Assembly: GCA_015665415.1 (NCBI GenBank)
Contig: JADFAE010000006.1
Location: 1-64,000, forward strand
DNA: 64,000 nt
Source: Roseobacter sp.
GTDB lineage: Bacteria; Pseudomonadota; Alphaproteobacteria; Rhodobacterales; Rhodobacteraceae
Reading direction: 5' to 3'
Shown here: one piece after another, positions 45,665-54,393 of the stretch
Numbering within the stretch: the stretch's first letter is position 1
How the letters are laid out: each line of letters starts with the position of its first letter
Made by a program: the position numbers and the translations under genes
The notes under the pieces: model-generated
What the model was told of the DNA's origin: nothing
Databases searched by the model: none
What the model saw: only the letters and a program-made list of their open reading frames with translations

Positions 45665-46085
45665 ACCCGTTACACCCCCATTGCGACCGCCGCTGGTAGC
45701 CCGCGCACCGGGATCACCGACATCCGGATTAGGTAATCGAAGGCACGCGCATCGGGTTGTGCGGTGGTTCTGAGTGCTCTGTCTCTGTTAGCGCCACCTC
45801 CTTGTTCTACAACCATATTGCGACCAACTGACCGCGCCAGCTGGCCAGGCAAGCTCCCAGCGCTACACCTGACTGTTCGGGTCGACAGGCCAGAGATGCA
45901 GGCTCGCCACTTCGCCCCCCCCTTTGAATACCTCATGACCTCCGCCAAAGCGAAACACCCTTTTGTTACGTCGTTCGCACCATGCCTCTGTCACTGCCTG
46001 TCGGCAAATTGGCCAAACTCTGGGAGCCAAAATCGGCCGGTCAAAAAACAGGTTTTGTTTTTCAGCCGCTTGGCGGTTTTTCCCA
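45665..46085. other. intergenic region before tRNA-Arg
   Basis: No convincing gene on either strand. Near the end a 5-bp stem GCCGC-TTG-GCGGT followed by TTTTT (46062-46079) may be a weak terminator. Confidence 0.4.
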
Positions 46086-46114
46086 TTGCGGCGTATTGGC
46101 TTGGCCGCTATACA
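46086..46114 (+). promoter_or_regulatory. candidate promoter of tRNA-Arg
   Basis: TTGCGG (46086-46091), 17-base spacer, TATACA (46109-46114), ending 13 bases before the mature tRNA. Confidence 0.6.
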
Positions 46115-46127
46115 ACGCCACATCTAG

Positions 46128-46204
<77 letters not shown>

Positions 46205-46327
46205 TTTTCCCAATGACTTAGCTGATCCAAGTTTTCCTAGTTTCTGTTACACGTAACAGAATCCCATAAGAGAACGAGACAAGCTGCGCATTTCGAGCGT
46301 CCAAGCAGGAATCGTTCAGACCCAATC

Positions 46328-46974
46328 TCAGGACGTGGCCGCCAGCATCACCGCAGCAGGCAGCGCCTCTGGCCAGACGTGCAGCTCGCGAACCGTTGCA
46401 CCGGCCTCGGCCGGGAAGATCTCTGGCGCGACTGCCAGCAGATCAGGAAGGCCGGGAAAGCTGGAACCCAGGCTGACACGCCATTGTAAAAGCCTTCAAC
46501 CGTGCCGCCATCGATCACAATGGCGAGCGCGAATTCAACCTCTATCCCCAGCGGATAGGCAGTATCCGGGCCGGAAACCTCGCTTTTGCTGCCGCCAATA
46601 TTGGTTCTGAAATAGGGCCGCCCCGTGTGGCTGCCATAGGTCGAAATGATCAGATCAAGATAATCATCGCCGGAAAGTTTCCAGCGGAACGGGATTGCAT
46701 TTGCATAGCTGACAGGATCCTTGCCCCTGGTCATGGTGCCCTTGATCAGGATCGTAAGCGTGCCAGGTATTGCCCCACCCAGAGCACCGGACAGGGCAGC
46801 GGGTTTCAGGGACAGGCTTTCACCTGCGATTGAACTTGCGGCAGCCTCTGTCTGGATTTGAGACAGGGGCACCGGCTCCGGAACAAGCTGCAGCTTATAT
46901 TTCCAATCGGTGCCGGTGGACAGGAGGCCAAAGATAACGTGAGACAAAAGTCTTACAGCCAAGACTTGAAGCAT
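46328..46974 (-). pseudogene. frameshifted gene of unknown family next to tRNA-Arg
   Basis: From ATG 46974 the frame reads as a soluble beta-rich protein (for example ALGGAIPGTLTILIKGTMTRG, RWKLSGDDYLDLIIST, GIEVEFALAIVIDGGTVEGFY). After about 46455 it turns into an Arg/Ser/Cys-rich tail ending at 46348. One frame over, the same DNA continues as a normal protein (LPDLLAVAPEIFPAEAGATV) to a TGA at 46328-46330. A single-base frameshift in that area explains both. The family is unknown; a phage structural protein is possible given the neighbours. Confidence 0.55.
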
Positions 46975-47015
46975 TTAGCTGAACACTACTCATAACCCTC
47001 TTTCCAAAAGGCTGA

Positions 47016-48443
47016 TTAGTTGAGCTCATAGTTTGGAATAATTTCAACCAGTTCAAGCTGATCCAGTGTTTCAAGGGTCAATCCTGACAAGCGGAGTCTG
47101 GAGGCCCTTTGAAATTTTTCCAATGCTCTTTCTGAAGCTTGTCCGAAGTCCCCGTCGAGGCTACCCTTGTAATACCCTAGCTCTTTCAGCTTCCTCTGAA
47201 CTTGACGAAACTCGTTCCTTTCGAACAACACCGAAAAATCCGAATATGATAGCGAAATTTTTGCAGTCCGCGACCCAAGGGAACGCGCGATTTTCAACAG
47301 TCTTGTACCCTCAATAAAGTCTTGGGGAACTCCCTGACCGTTGATGTGCATTACACCCAAGCTGCTCGTCGCAGCAGGGTAATCAAGTGCAGAAGATTCA
47401 CGATAATAAGCTATCGCTTCTTTAAAATTTCCAGCGGCATCATGGGATCGACCAAGGTTAAACAAAAGCCGAGGGTGTGAAGGGTCTGATCTGAGAGCTT
47501 CTTCGCAAGCCGGGATTGCGTCACGAAAAGCAATTCTCTCAAAATCGACTCCCCTTACTCCGATTGCATTGTAAGGTGCAGCAGCCAAGAAATCGCAGCG
47601 TGTCGGCTCCGGAACTCGAAAATAGACTTCATCCGTCAAGCGTACCAAATACTCTGGTCGTTGCTGGCCGTTGGAAGCCATGAGAACCTTGGAAGCCACT
47701 TTTCTGAACATCTGCCCGATTTCAAGTCCAGGTTCTTCAAGATACTCCAACAAGGCCGCTGTGTAGGGGCTGTTATTATCTACACCATCCGATGCAGTAC
47801 GGCCTGGCGCAGCAGCATATGCAATCACCGACCCATATGCTTGTTCTGGTCGAACCCTTTCGAGGGCTAGAGGTTCAGGAAAGGCTGCCAAACCTCGGCC
47901 AATCGTCTGCCCTCCCCCTGCTTCGCTGACAATCTTGGTCGCGCTGGTCAAAAATGGATTGTCTCGACAAGCATCAAGTATGACTATTTTGACAGCAGCT
48001 TCTTCCTCCATAACTCTGGACAAATCAGAGATCGGCAACAGGAAATTTTCAACATCATCGGGTTTGCGTAACAGAGCATCTGTCGGAATGACAAAATTTT
48101 GGTTGTCCACCTGAATTGAATGGCCAGCATAGTACAACACGGCAATATCCGAGTTACGCACCAAATTCTTAAACCTTGCGATGGAATCCAGTAACGCAGC
48201 CCTATCGGGATTGAGCGCGACTATTAGCTCAAAACCCAATCGATTTAAGGACTCGCCAACATCACGCGCATCGTTTTCGGGATTGCTCAACGCAGGGACA
48301 TGGCTGTAGTCACCAACACCGATGATCAAACCAACTTTTCGTTGATGGTCTTGAAAACCGTTGTCCGACAGAGCTTCGGCTGCTCCAAAAACGAAACACA
48401 AACCGCAAAGGGCGAGGAAGGAAAAGACACGTGAAGATGACAT
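47016..48443 (-). CDS. exported caspase-like (C14) protease with TPR/Sel1 and peptidoglycan-binding domain
   Basis: 475 residues with signal peptide (FSFLALCGLCFVFGAAEA). The caspase-fold domain (about 34-280) has both catalytic residues, His108 in LYYAGHSIQ and Cys159 in ILDACRDNP, plus LIIGVGDYSHVPAL. Residues about 300-390 contain TPR/Sel1-like repeats (NLGRSHDAAGNFKEAIAYYRES, SLGVMHINGQGV). Residues about 412-462 form a peptidoglycan-binding unit (VQRKLKELGYYKGSLDGDFG). So it is a periplasmic, wall-associated metacaspase-like protein; the target is unknown. It lies 14 bases behind a lipoprotein gene. Both genes look AT-richer than the flanking genome. Confidence 0.85.
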   Translation of the reverse strand: MSSSRVFSFLALCGLCFVFGAAEALSDNGFQDHQRKVGLIIGVGDYSHVPALSNPENDARDVGESLNRLGFELIVALNPDRAALLDSIARFKNLVRNSDIAVLYYAGHSIQVDNQNFVIPTDALLRKPDDVENFLLPISDLSRVMEEEAAVKIVILDACRDNPFLTSATKIVSEAGGGQTIGRGLAAFPEPLALERVRPEQAYGSVIAYAAAPGRTASDGVDNNSPYTAALLEYLEEPGLEIGQMFRKVASKVLMASNGQQRPEYLVRLTDEVYFRVPEPTRCDFLAAAPYNAIGVRGVDFERIAFRDAIPACEEALRSDPSHPRLLFNLGRSHDAAGNFKEAIAYYRESSALDYPAATSSLGVMHINGQGVPQDFIEGTRLLKIARSLGSRTAKISLSYSDFSVLFERNEFRQVQRKLKELGYYKGSLDGDFGQASERALEKFQRASRLRLSGLTLETLDQLELVEIIPNYELN

Positions 48444-48457
48444 TGGCCTCCCCCCCT

Positions 48458-49252
48458 CTAGAAGATATCTAGGTCAGCACAGTAGTTTCCCTGCGGCTGC
48501 GAAACTGGCCTTGCAGAAGTTTGTGGTGGGGCCACTTGTTCGGCTACCGTTTCTACATCCAAGCGCTTAGCAGCAGCCAATTGTATCCTGCTTTGGACCG
48601 CTCTTGGTGGGGGAGCGGTAATCAGATCAGCTCGAGGGAAGCTCCAACATCCGTCCCAGCTTTCAGGTGTTTTGCAAAATTTCTTCCAATTTCGATTTAG
48701 CAAACAAGCCTTGGGTGTATCAATAAGATATTCGCACGTTTCACCCCACTGAGGATCCTCCCAGCAAACCTTCTCCGCGGTTTCCATGAGTTTTTCCTGA
48801 AGGACAGGGTCAGGGTATCGAGGGTGAAACTTAGGGTTGCAAGCCGAGTGGATATTCTCTGACTTGTAACAGTCTGGTAGAGACTTTGCGACTTGCGCCG
48901 GATTGCGCATGTCGTAACGCGCGCCAGTATGGATATCATACACAAAGGCATCGAGTATGGGATCCCCATATGTCGTACCAAACCGTTGTTCTAATCGGTC
49001 AGCCCAAGGACCTTCGCTCGGGCAATCAACTTCATCTCGCTCAATCGCATTGACTAGAAAACCAGCGATTTGGTCACCGCTGAATCCACGCTCTGCCAAG
49101 ATATCCACCGAACTCACGAGCTGTAGTTGAATTTCCTGACTACAGGTTGATGAACTGGAACCTGAAAAGGATAGAGGAGAACCAAGCCCCTCCTCCAATT
49201 GACAACCAGGCAATTGCAAACACAGAATCAGACCTAACGCAACAAAGGACAT
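48458..49252 (-). CDS. cysteine-rich lipoprotein paired with the caspase-like protease
   Basis: 264 residues from ATG 49252 (an in-frame TTG at 49279 is less likely). A lipoprotein signal ends in the lipobox LPGC, lipidated Cys17. About ten more Cys are spread over the mature protein (SCPS-type spacing absent; examples PDCYKSE, SACNPK, KVCWED, ETCEY, KACLL), suggesting several disulfides. No family recognised. The last 50 residues are Pro/Ala/Gln-rich. It is first in a two-gene unit with the protease and might be its anchor, inhibitor or substrate. Bases 49253-49434 upstream are AT-rich and gene-free. Confidence 0.75.
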   Translation of the reverse strand: MSFVALGLILCLQLPGCQLEEGLGSPLSFSGSSSSTCSQEIQLQLVSSVDILAERGFSGDQIAGFLVNAIERDEVDCPSEGPWADRLEQRFGTTYGDPILDAFVYDIHTGARYDMRNPAQVAKSLPDCYKSENIHSACNPKFHPRYPDPVLQEKLMETAEKVCWEDPQWGETCEYLIDTPKACLLNRNWKKFCKTPESWDGCWSFPRADLITAPPPRAVQSRIQLAAAKRLDVETVAEQVAPPQTSARPVSQPQGNYCADLDIF

Positions 49253-49434
49253 TTTCAAAACAAGACACCACCCAAACAAGGACCAAAAAATGCACTGGGA
49301 TAAACATGCAATGATACGCTACAACGGGATAGTGATTTAACCAAATACAAATTTAATCTTCAATCTCGATCTCCGTAACCTCACCTAAAAGGGGTAACTT
49401 TTACTCTCTCAGCGAGGGTTAATTATTCACTTCC

Positions 49435-50351
49435 TTATCCAATGGGCTCAGCTGAAATTCTGGTGCGATATCCACTGCGGTCCAGAGAGTGCACCGCCTG
49501 GGTGATCAACCAAGGCTCGTCCACATAGGACCGGAATTTGCGCGGTATCAGACGCGTCTCTGCCTTGGCCTCTGGGTACCCCTTCATGCTGATCGATAGC
49601 GTCCGCCCGGCGCGTTTGATCCGGCTCAACTCGGAGCTTGCCACCTGTTGCGCTGCCGCCTTGTTTGGGAAGCGGCGTCTCAGTCGCCGCACCGGGACGC
49701 CCTCACCCGCCTGGCATTCCAGTGGCTTACCTTTGCTCAGATCCTGGTAGGTGGCGATCACTGCCCCGGTCTTGGCCCGCAGGCTGTTACTATAGGTCCA
49801 AGTGCTCACATCGCTTGGCTTAATATGCAGCTCTGGCATTGGCTTTCCCGATGCGGTGAGGCTCTCGCCACGTTTTGCCATAATCAATCGCCCGTCGCCG
49901 GGTTTGGCGATTGCGTCGTGATTTCTGGCGACACGGGAAAGCAGGTTCATATCGCTTTCATCAATCTGGTCGATATGCGGCAGAGCCACCGCCAAGAGGC
50001 GTTGTGAGACAGAGGATTGCAGGCCATGCTCGACAGCTACTTTCTTCACCATGTCGCCAATCTTGGTGCCTGCAGGCCAGCTGCGCTTTTTCTGATCTGT
50101 CAGCGATGAACAGGCCCATGTATTGCAGTTGCAGGGGGGTAATCCATCCAGATCTTGATTTCAGCCCCCTGGCGCGGCTCCTGCAGACGCCCAAAGAGCC
50201 CGGTATCGCTTAGCGTAATTGTCACCTGATCCGACTGAACCCCGGCCCCGTCCGTGACCGTCAGGCTGGACATACGCGGAGCCAGAACCCTGCTGATGTT
50301 CTCGCCATCCACCTCGACCCGAAACATGGGCAGAAATACCATCAGTCGCAT
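49435..50351 (-). pseudogene. phage late control protein D (gpD), internally deleted
   Basis: The N-terminal part from ATG 50351 is normal (FRVEVDGENISRVLAPRMSSLTVTD, SDTGLFGRLQEPRQGAEIKIW) and then shifts frame near 50155. LQYMGLFIAD and the following TDQKKRSWPAGTKIGDMVKK occur in different frames without the usual spacer between them, so bases were lost there. The C-terminal part (from about 50107) runs to 49435 and has LPHIDQIDESDMNLLSRVARNHDA. gpD is the baseplate hub protein of P2-like tails. Confidence 0.75.
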
Positions 50352-50563
50352 AAGCTGACGCTCTCTGCTTCTTTGGTTTCTTCGAACACCGGCAGCAAAA
50401 CGATTGTGCCAACCGGCGGAACCGGCCCCAGATCTGCCAGGCCCCGGTTTGTTTCGAGAACGCGCTCAAAGGCACCGGAAACAGTGTTTCCATAGTGGCG
50501 CCAGACGATCTCATCGACCGTATCGCCATCTTTAGAATGGTAGGAGGCTGCGGAGTCCGCCAT
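50342..50563 (-). CDS. phage tail protein X (gpX, LysM-like)
   Basis: 73 residues from ATG 50563. YHSKDGDTVDEIVWRHYGN and FERVLETNRGLADLGPVPPVGTIVLLP match the gpX/LysM fold of P2-like phages, where it helps assemble the tail tip. Overlaps the gpU end by 32 bases and the gpD start by 10. Intact, but in a dead prophage. Confidence 0.82.
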   Translation of the reverse strand: MADSAASYHSKDGDTVDEIVWRHYGNTVSGAFERVLETNRGLADLGPVPPVGTIVLLPVFEETKEAESVSLCD

Positions 50564-50945
50564 CGTATTTCCTGACGTTGATTGTGAAGTCTTGCCGCAG
50601 CGGTGCGCCACGATCTGCAAAGGTGCGTTGCCCCTCGCTCACCCGCTCGATCACCCAAATGCCCAGCACCTTGCCAGTGCCCGCGATCAGGGGCAGAGGC
50701 AGCCCCAGTGAAGCCGTCAAGCGCATCCTGTCGACCTGACCCAGCCCGCCCTTGAAATGGGGGTAAATGACGCCCTGCAGCGTGATCGTATCTCCACCCA
50801 GGCCAGTGAACTGCAGCGCGTTTTGTTTGCCGATCTGCTCAATTGCTGCCCATCGGTATTCGGTCGAGCGAAACAGGCGTTGATAGGCCGCGTTTTCGAT
50901 ACTGAACTGATAGAGCCCAAGCTGCATCATTCTGCCTGCCATCAT
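50532..50945 (-). CDS. phage tail protein gpU
   Basis: 137 residues from ATG 50945, which overlaps the preceding TGA. MMQLGLYQFSIENAAYQRL, EYRWAAIEQIGKQNALQFTGLGGDTITLQGVIYP and RVSEGQRTFADRGAPLRQDFTINVRKYDG are gpU features. It caps the tail tube in P2-like phages. The frame is intact. Confidence 0.8.
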   Translation of the reverse strand: MMAGRMMQLGLYQFSIENAAYQRLFRSTEYRWAAIEQIGKQNALQFTGLGGDTITLQGVIYPHFKGGLGQVDRMRLTASLGLPLPLIAGTGKVLGIWVIERVSEGQRTFADRGAPLRQDFTINVRKYDGGLRSLLPF

Positions 50946-51620
50946 CCGCCCTCGCATTGTCCATAGCCGTGGGGCTCATCAAACAGCGCACCAGATTGCG
51001 CGGCCCTGCCCCGGCGCTCGATTTCATCAGCGATCTGGGCCACAGACAAATGCGCCGCCACAATCTGGATATGTTGCACCACCTGGGAGGCTGGCCCGGC
51101 AGCCGCAGCTGACTGTTCCTGCCCCGTTGCGCCGGTTTCAAAGCGCGGGCGCTGGATCTGCTCGAGAACTGGCGCGGCTGTAACCTGTGCCCGACCCATG
51201 GCCTTGCGTAATCCACCACCCAGAGCCGCCATCATCGGCCCGGCCCTTTCCGCATCCGTGACAGACGTTCCGTCGCGCCTGCATGGGCCACATAGGCGCC
51301 CTTCGAGTTCCAGATCGTCTCTGGCCCGTTCTCACCCACACGGCGGAACCCCCGGCCAATCTCACCGCCCAAGAATGAGCCAGGTATGTGCTGGTGGCTT
51401 TGCCCTGCCGCTGAACGGGTGAGCCTGGCTAGCGCGGGGCTCAGGCGCAGTATCACCGCCACCAAAGAAGTTGCTCACGCTTGAGCCGATTTTTGACGGC
51501 GAGCACGATGCGCGCCAACGGATTGGTACGCAACCCTTCCCCTACGGTTGGTATTCCACCATAGATCAGGCCCGCGCCCAGGTAAGGCGGGTCAAGAGAA
51601 ACCCGCCCCATTGACGAATG
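50942..51620 (-). pseudogene. phage tail tape measure protein, C-terminal remnant with several frameshifts
   Basis: In successive frames: GLIYGGIPTVGEGLRTNPLA (about 51580-51470), then SNFFGGGDTAPEPR, then GFRRVGENGPETIWNSKGAYV (ending at 51232), then QHIQIVAAHLSVAQIADEIERRG (ending at 50942). All belong to the C-terminal end of a P2-type tape measure protein, whose full length would be far greater. The N-terminal coiled-coil part is absent. Confidence 0.7.
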
Positions 51621-51655
51621 CCGCCCCCTGACGCGCGCGGAACCTTCCGGATCTA

Positions 51656-52414
51656 TCAGAAGAAGGACGGCTGACGCTTTTGCATCATAGCGGCAACAAC
51701 TTCGGCAAACTCAGGCGATTTCAATTGAGCCACAAAGTGTTCAGCCTCTTTCTGCATCTGCAGCGCGACCTCATCCCTGCGATTGCGGATCAGAGATTTT
51801 GACAATCGCACTGCCTCTGGCGCGGATTGTGCAACATGTACTGCTATGGCTGCGACCTCAGAGGTCAAGTCTGCATCAGGAAAGATCCTTGAAATCAATC
51901 CATAGTCATGGGCTTCTTGGGCGTTCAAGCTGCGACCCGCCAGCAAGATATCATTGGCAACCGCCATGCCCACCGAGGCAGAGAGCAATAACGAGGAAGC
52001 TGCTTCTGGCACCAGGCCCAATTTGACAAAGGGCGCGGTAAAACTCGCGCTTTCGGCCGCATAGACTAGGTCACAATGCAACAGCATCGTCAGCCCCACC
52101 CCGATGGCTGGTCCATTCACCGCGGCAATCACCGGTTTTGGACATTGGGAAATGGCGTCGAGAAACCGTGCGACTGGGGGCAGATCGCCATCGTGCGACG
52201 CGGTTGAAAAATCCTGCAAGTCATTGCCTGCAGTAAAGTAATCCTCAGCTCCGGTAATCACAAAGGCGCGCGCATCATCAGAGTGGCCATAGGCCTGCAA
52301 GGCATCGGCCATGGCGCCATACATGGCCTGTGTAATGGCATTGCGCTTACGAGGGCGGCTGATGGTCAGTGTCGTGACGCGATCTTGTGTGTGGAGGGTA
52401 ATTGTATCGCTCAT
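51656..52414 (-). CDS. enoyl-CoA hydratase/isomerase family protein
   Basis: 252 residues of the crotonase fold. The oxyanion-hole segments are ITGAEDYFTAGNDLQDF and AAVNGPAIGVGLTMLLHCDLVYAAE; the residue at the second catalytic Glu position is in GLVPEAASSLL. It likely hydrates or isomerises an enoyl-CoA. Downstream partner of an alpha/beta hydrolase and a MarR regulator in one minus-strand unit, suggesting an inducible acid-degradation step; the substrate is not known. Confidence 0.9.
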   Translation of the reverse strand: MSDTITLHTQDRVTTLTISRPRKRNAITQAMYGAMADALQAYGHSDDARAFVITGAEDYFTAGNDLQDFSTASHDGDLPPVARFLDAISQCPKPVIAAVNGPAIGVGLTMLLHCDLVYAAESASFTAPFVKLGLVPEAASSLLLSASVGMAVANDILLAGRSLNAQEAHDYGLISRIFPDADLTSEVAAIAVHVAQSAPEAVRLSKSLIRNRRDEVALQMQKEAEHFVAQLKSPEFAEVVAAMMQKRQPSFF

Positions 52415-52458
52415 TGGTGCAGTCCTGTCGTTGTCATTTTGAATGATTTACATAGATT

Positions 52459-53334
52459 TCAGCCAGCTAGATCGGGTTGTGAAAGCCAGTCCCAGCACTC
52501 CTGCCACAGACGCTCGCGCCCGGGCCGAAACGCACCGTCGTGACCGATACGCTTTACACCGATGTCCGAAGGCGATCTGAGTTGCAGTGATTTGGGCGCG
52601 TTGGGGTAGCAGCCCATCAAATCCTGTGCCGATTTCGAGGTGGCAATCGGGTCGTCCTCAAAGATCCAGGACCGAATGGGGGCCGTCACTTCGCCATAGT
52701 GCTGCGGCTTCAGCGCGTGGTCAAAATCGGGTCGAAAGTAGCTTCGACGTTGGCTCCAGCGACGCCAGGTGCGAAATACCCGGGGCGGAAGCGCTTCGCC
52801 AGACCACCCCCCAATTGCTTTGAGATGCCCCCAGCGCAACAAGGAATAGGTCCCAAGCCCCCACCAGAAATACAGCTCAAGCGGCCGATTGCGCAGATGA
52901 TGAACGCCAAAATATCCGCTTCCCACCGCAATAAAGGCATGGCGATCAATCCGGTGATGATTCGACATCAGGCCGAGAAAATGTCCGCCAACACTATGGG
53001 CGAGATGCGTAATCCGCAGCCCCGGGGCGGATTGAGCCAGGGTCTCGACGGCAGCAACCATGTCGAAACGCCCCCAGTCCGGCAGATCGATCGTGGATTT
53101 TGCAAGATCGCCACTACGGGATTCCGCAATGCCGCGGTAGTCATAGGTCAGAACCACAGCACCGCGTTCGGCCAGAAACTCTGCAAGCGGTTGATAAAAC
53201 TGGCGTGGAAATCCGGTTCCAGCCGAAATCAGAACCGCCAATTGCGGATCTTCACCTCGGATCAGATCCCCTTTCAGGCTCACGCCATCGCAGGTTTCAA
53301 AACTGATTTTTTCACGTGTTACCGACGGTGTCAT
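52459..53334 (-). CDS. alpha/beta hydrolase
   Basis: 291 residues from ATG 53334 (GGGAG 6 bases upstream). The early strand AVLISAGTGFPRQFYQPLAEFLAERGAVVLTYDYRG is typical; the nucleophile elbow is AHSVGGH (Ser, with the first Gly of GxSxG replaced by His). His in IGHDGAFRPG is the likely catalytic base. The start overlaps the MarR gene end by 23 bases, so they are co-translated. Esterase or thioesterase activity is possible; the substrate is unknown. Confidence 0.85.
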   Translation of the reverse strand: MTPSVTREKISFETCDGVSLKGDLIRGEDPQLAVLISAGTGFPRQFYQPLAEFLAERGAVVLTYDYRGIAESRSGDLAKSTIDLPDWGRFDMVAAVETLAQSAPGLRITHLAHSVGGHFLGLMSNHHRIDRHAFIAVGSGYFGVHHLRNRPLELYFWWGLGTYSLLRWGHLKAIGGWSGEALPPRVFRTWRRWSQRRSYFRPDFDHALKPQHYGEVTAPIRSWIFEDDPIATSKSAQDLMGCYPNAPKSLQLRSPSDIGVKRIGHDGAFRPGRERLWQECWDWLSQPDLAG

Positions 53335-53803
53335 CGAGATCTCCCTGGTCTTCATTAACGTCTTGCGGCGGATTGATGATGCTGTCTGCCTGGTGGATCA
53401 GATGGTTCAGGAACTGATGGATAACCTGCTGTTCTGAATCGCTAAATGGATCCAGAAGCGCCGCATTGAAATGCCCGGTTTCCCGTTTGGCCTGGGCCAG
53501 AATCTCTTGCCCTGCCGGCTGCAGATGAATATTGATCACCCGCCCGTCCTTGCGCGAGGGACGGCGCTCCACCAGGCTGCGATCCACCATACGATCCACC
53601 AGCCCCGTCAGGCCCGACTTCCCCATCGAGAGCTGTTTGGCGATCTCGGAAATGGGCTGGCCATCCATTTGTGACAGCACAAAAAGAACCGCAATCTGGC
53701 TTGTACTTAACCCAACCGCCTGGCGCGTGCGCCGATCGGCAGCACGAAACAGCGCAGAATGCGCCACCTGCAACTGATGAAAGACACGTAGATGTTCGGC
53801 CAT
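53312..53803 (-). CDS. MarR-family transcriptional regulator
   Basis: 163 residues from ATG 53803 (GGATGGG upstream; the in-frame TTG at 53830 is less likely). The winged helix lies at about 45-110: QIAVLFVLSQMDGQPISEIAKQLSMGKSGLTGLVDRMVDRSLVERRPSRKDGRVINIHL, with the DxR wing motif. It probably represses this operon until a small aromatic or acyl ligand binds. First gene of the MarR-hydrolase-enoyl-CoA hydratase unit. Confidence 0.92.
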   Translation of the reverse strand: MAEHLRVFHQLQVAHSALFRAADRRTRQAVGLSTSQIAVLFVLSQMDGQPISEIAKQLSMGKSGLTGLVDRMVDRSLVERRPSRKDGRVINIHLQPAGQEILAQAKRETGHFNAALLDPFSDSEQQVIHQFLNHLIHQADSIINPPQDVNEDQGDLDDTVGNT

Positions 53804-53836
53804 GATCCCATCCGCAATTGAACTGTCCAAGTTTTC

Positions 53837-53856
53837 ACATGCGTTAGTTCGTATGT
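53837..53856. promoter_or_regulatory. candidate MarR operator
   Basis: Imperfect 20-base palindrome ACATGCG-N6-CGTATGT, 34 bases upstream of the MarR ATG, in the expected promoter position. Confidence 0.35.
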
Positions 53857-54335
53857 GGACTACTTTTGCAGAGCAATAGGCTCCCTGACGTCATGACGCA
53901 AAGTCAGGCCTTGCGACACTCTGCGGGTAAACTTGAATTACCTTTATTTACAGATGGTTGCATGAAAAATACAAAGTAACTGTAGAAACAGTGCTGGCCT
54001 GCGATCACATATCTGGATTCTGACCAGAACCGAGATCTCTCTTACGATAGCGCGTTTTGGGCCCAAAAAATGACCCCCGCCAAGATGGAGGAGGTCAGTT
54101 TCATCGCTCAGGATCGTTCTTTCACTGCCCGTGTTTCAAACTGCCTGGTCCTTCACGATGTCCAGAGCAAGCACACTCACTCCCGGTCAAGTCTGGAACT
54201 GCGCCTCAAACCGACGGTCGGGATTTCGCCCGAATTTCAGGTGCAATTCAGTTCGAATTCATCAGGTCCAAGAGCCTCCTGTCGCAGACTACGAAGACGC
54301 CTTGATATCGACTATGCGTAGCACAATCTTGAGAC
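53857..54335. other. intergenic region between the MarR operon and the nitrate cluster
   Basis: No convincing gene. A plus-strand frame at 54070-54321 (83 codons) has no ribosome site and no family resemblance. CCTGAC/GTCAGG at 53884-53908 with an internal TGACGTCA is a possible binding site. Confidence 0.35.
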
Positions 54336-54355
54336 ATCCACAAGATATTGTGGAT
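54336..54355. terminator. palindrome downstream of the nitrate operon
   Basis: ATCCACAA-GATA-TTGTGGAT, perfect 8-bp arms, 38 bases after the last stop of the operon. No T-run, so terminator function is uncertain. Confidence 0.35.
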
Positions 54356-54393
54356 CACCCCCATCACGCGCGCATATTGACCCGGCACTTTTC

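Larger units (their letters stand above)
49435..51620 (-). mobile_element. decayed P2-like prophage tail module
   Basis: Remnants in P2 tail order on the minus strand: tape measure (frameshifted, N-terminus lost), gpU, gpX and gpD (internal deletion). No integrase, capsid, terminase or lysis genes are found nearby, so only a tail fragment survives. gpU and gpX still have intact frames. Confidence 0.78.

Noticed and set aside
49435-51620. Functional prophage or tail-like bacteriocin
   Set aside because: Tape measure and gpD are broken, and sheath, tube, baseplate and lysis genes are missing.
54070-54321. 83-codon plus-strand frame
   Set aside because: No ribosome site, no domain and no conserved pattern visible; neighbouring frames are equally open.
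54336-54355. Inverted pair of DnaA-box-like sequences
   Set aside because: Each matches TTATCCACA at 7 of 9 positions only, and no origin-like context is present; more simply a hairpin after the operon.
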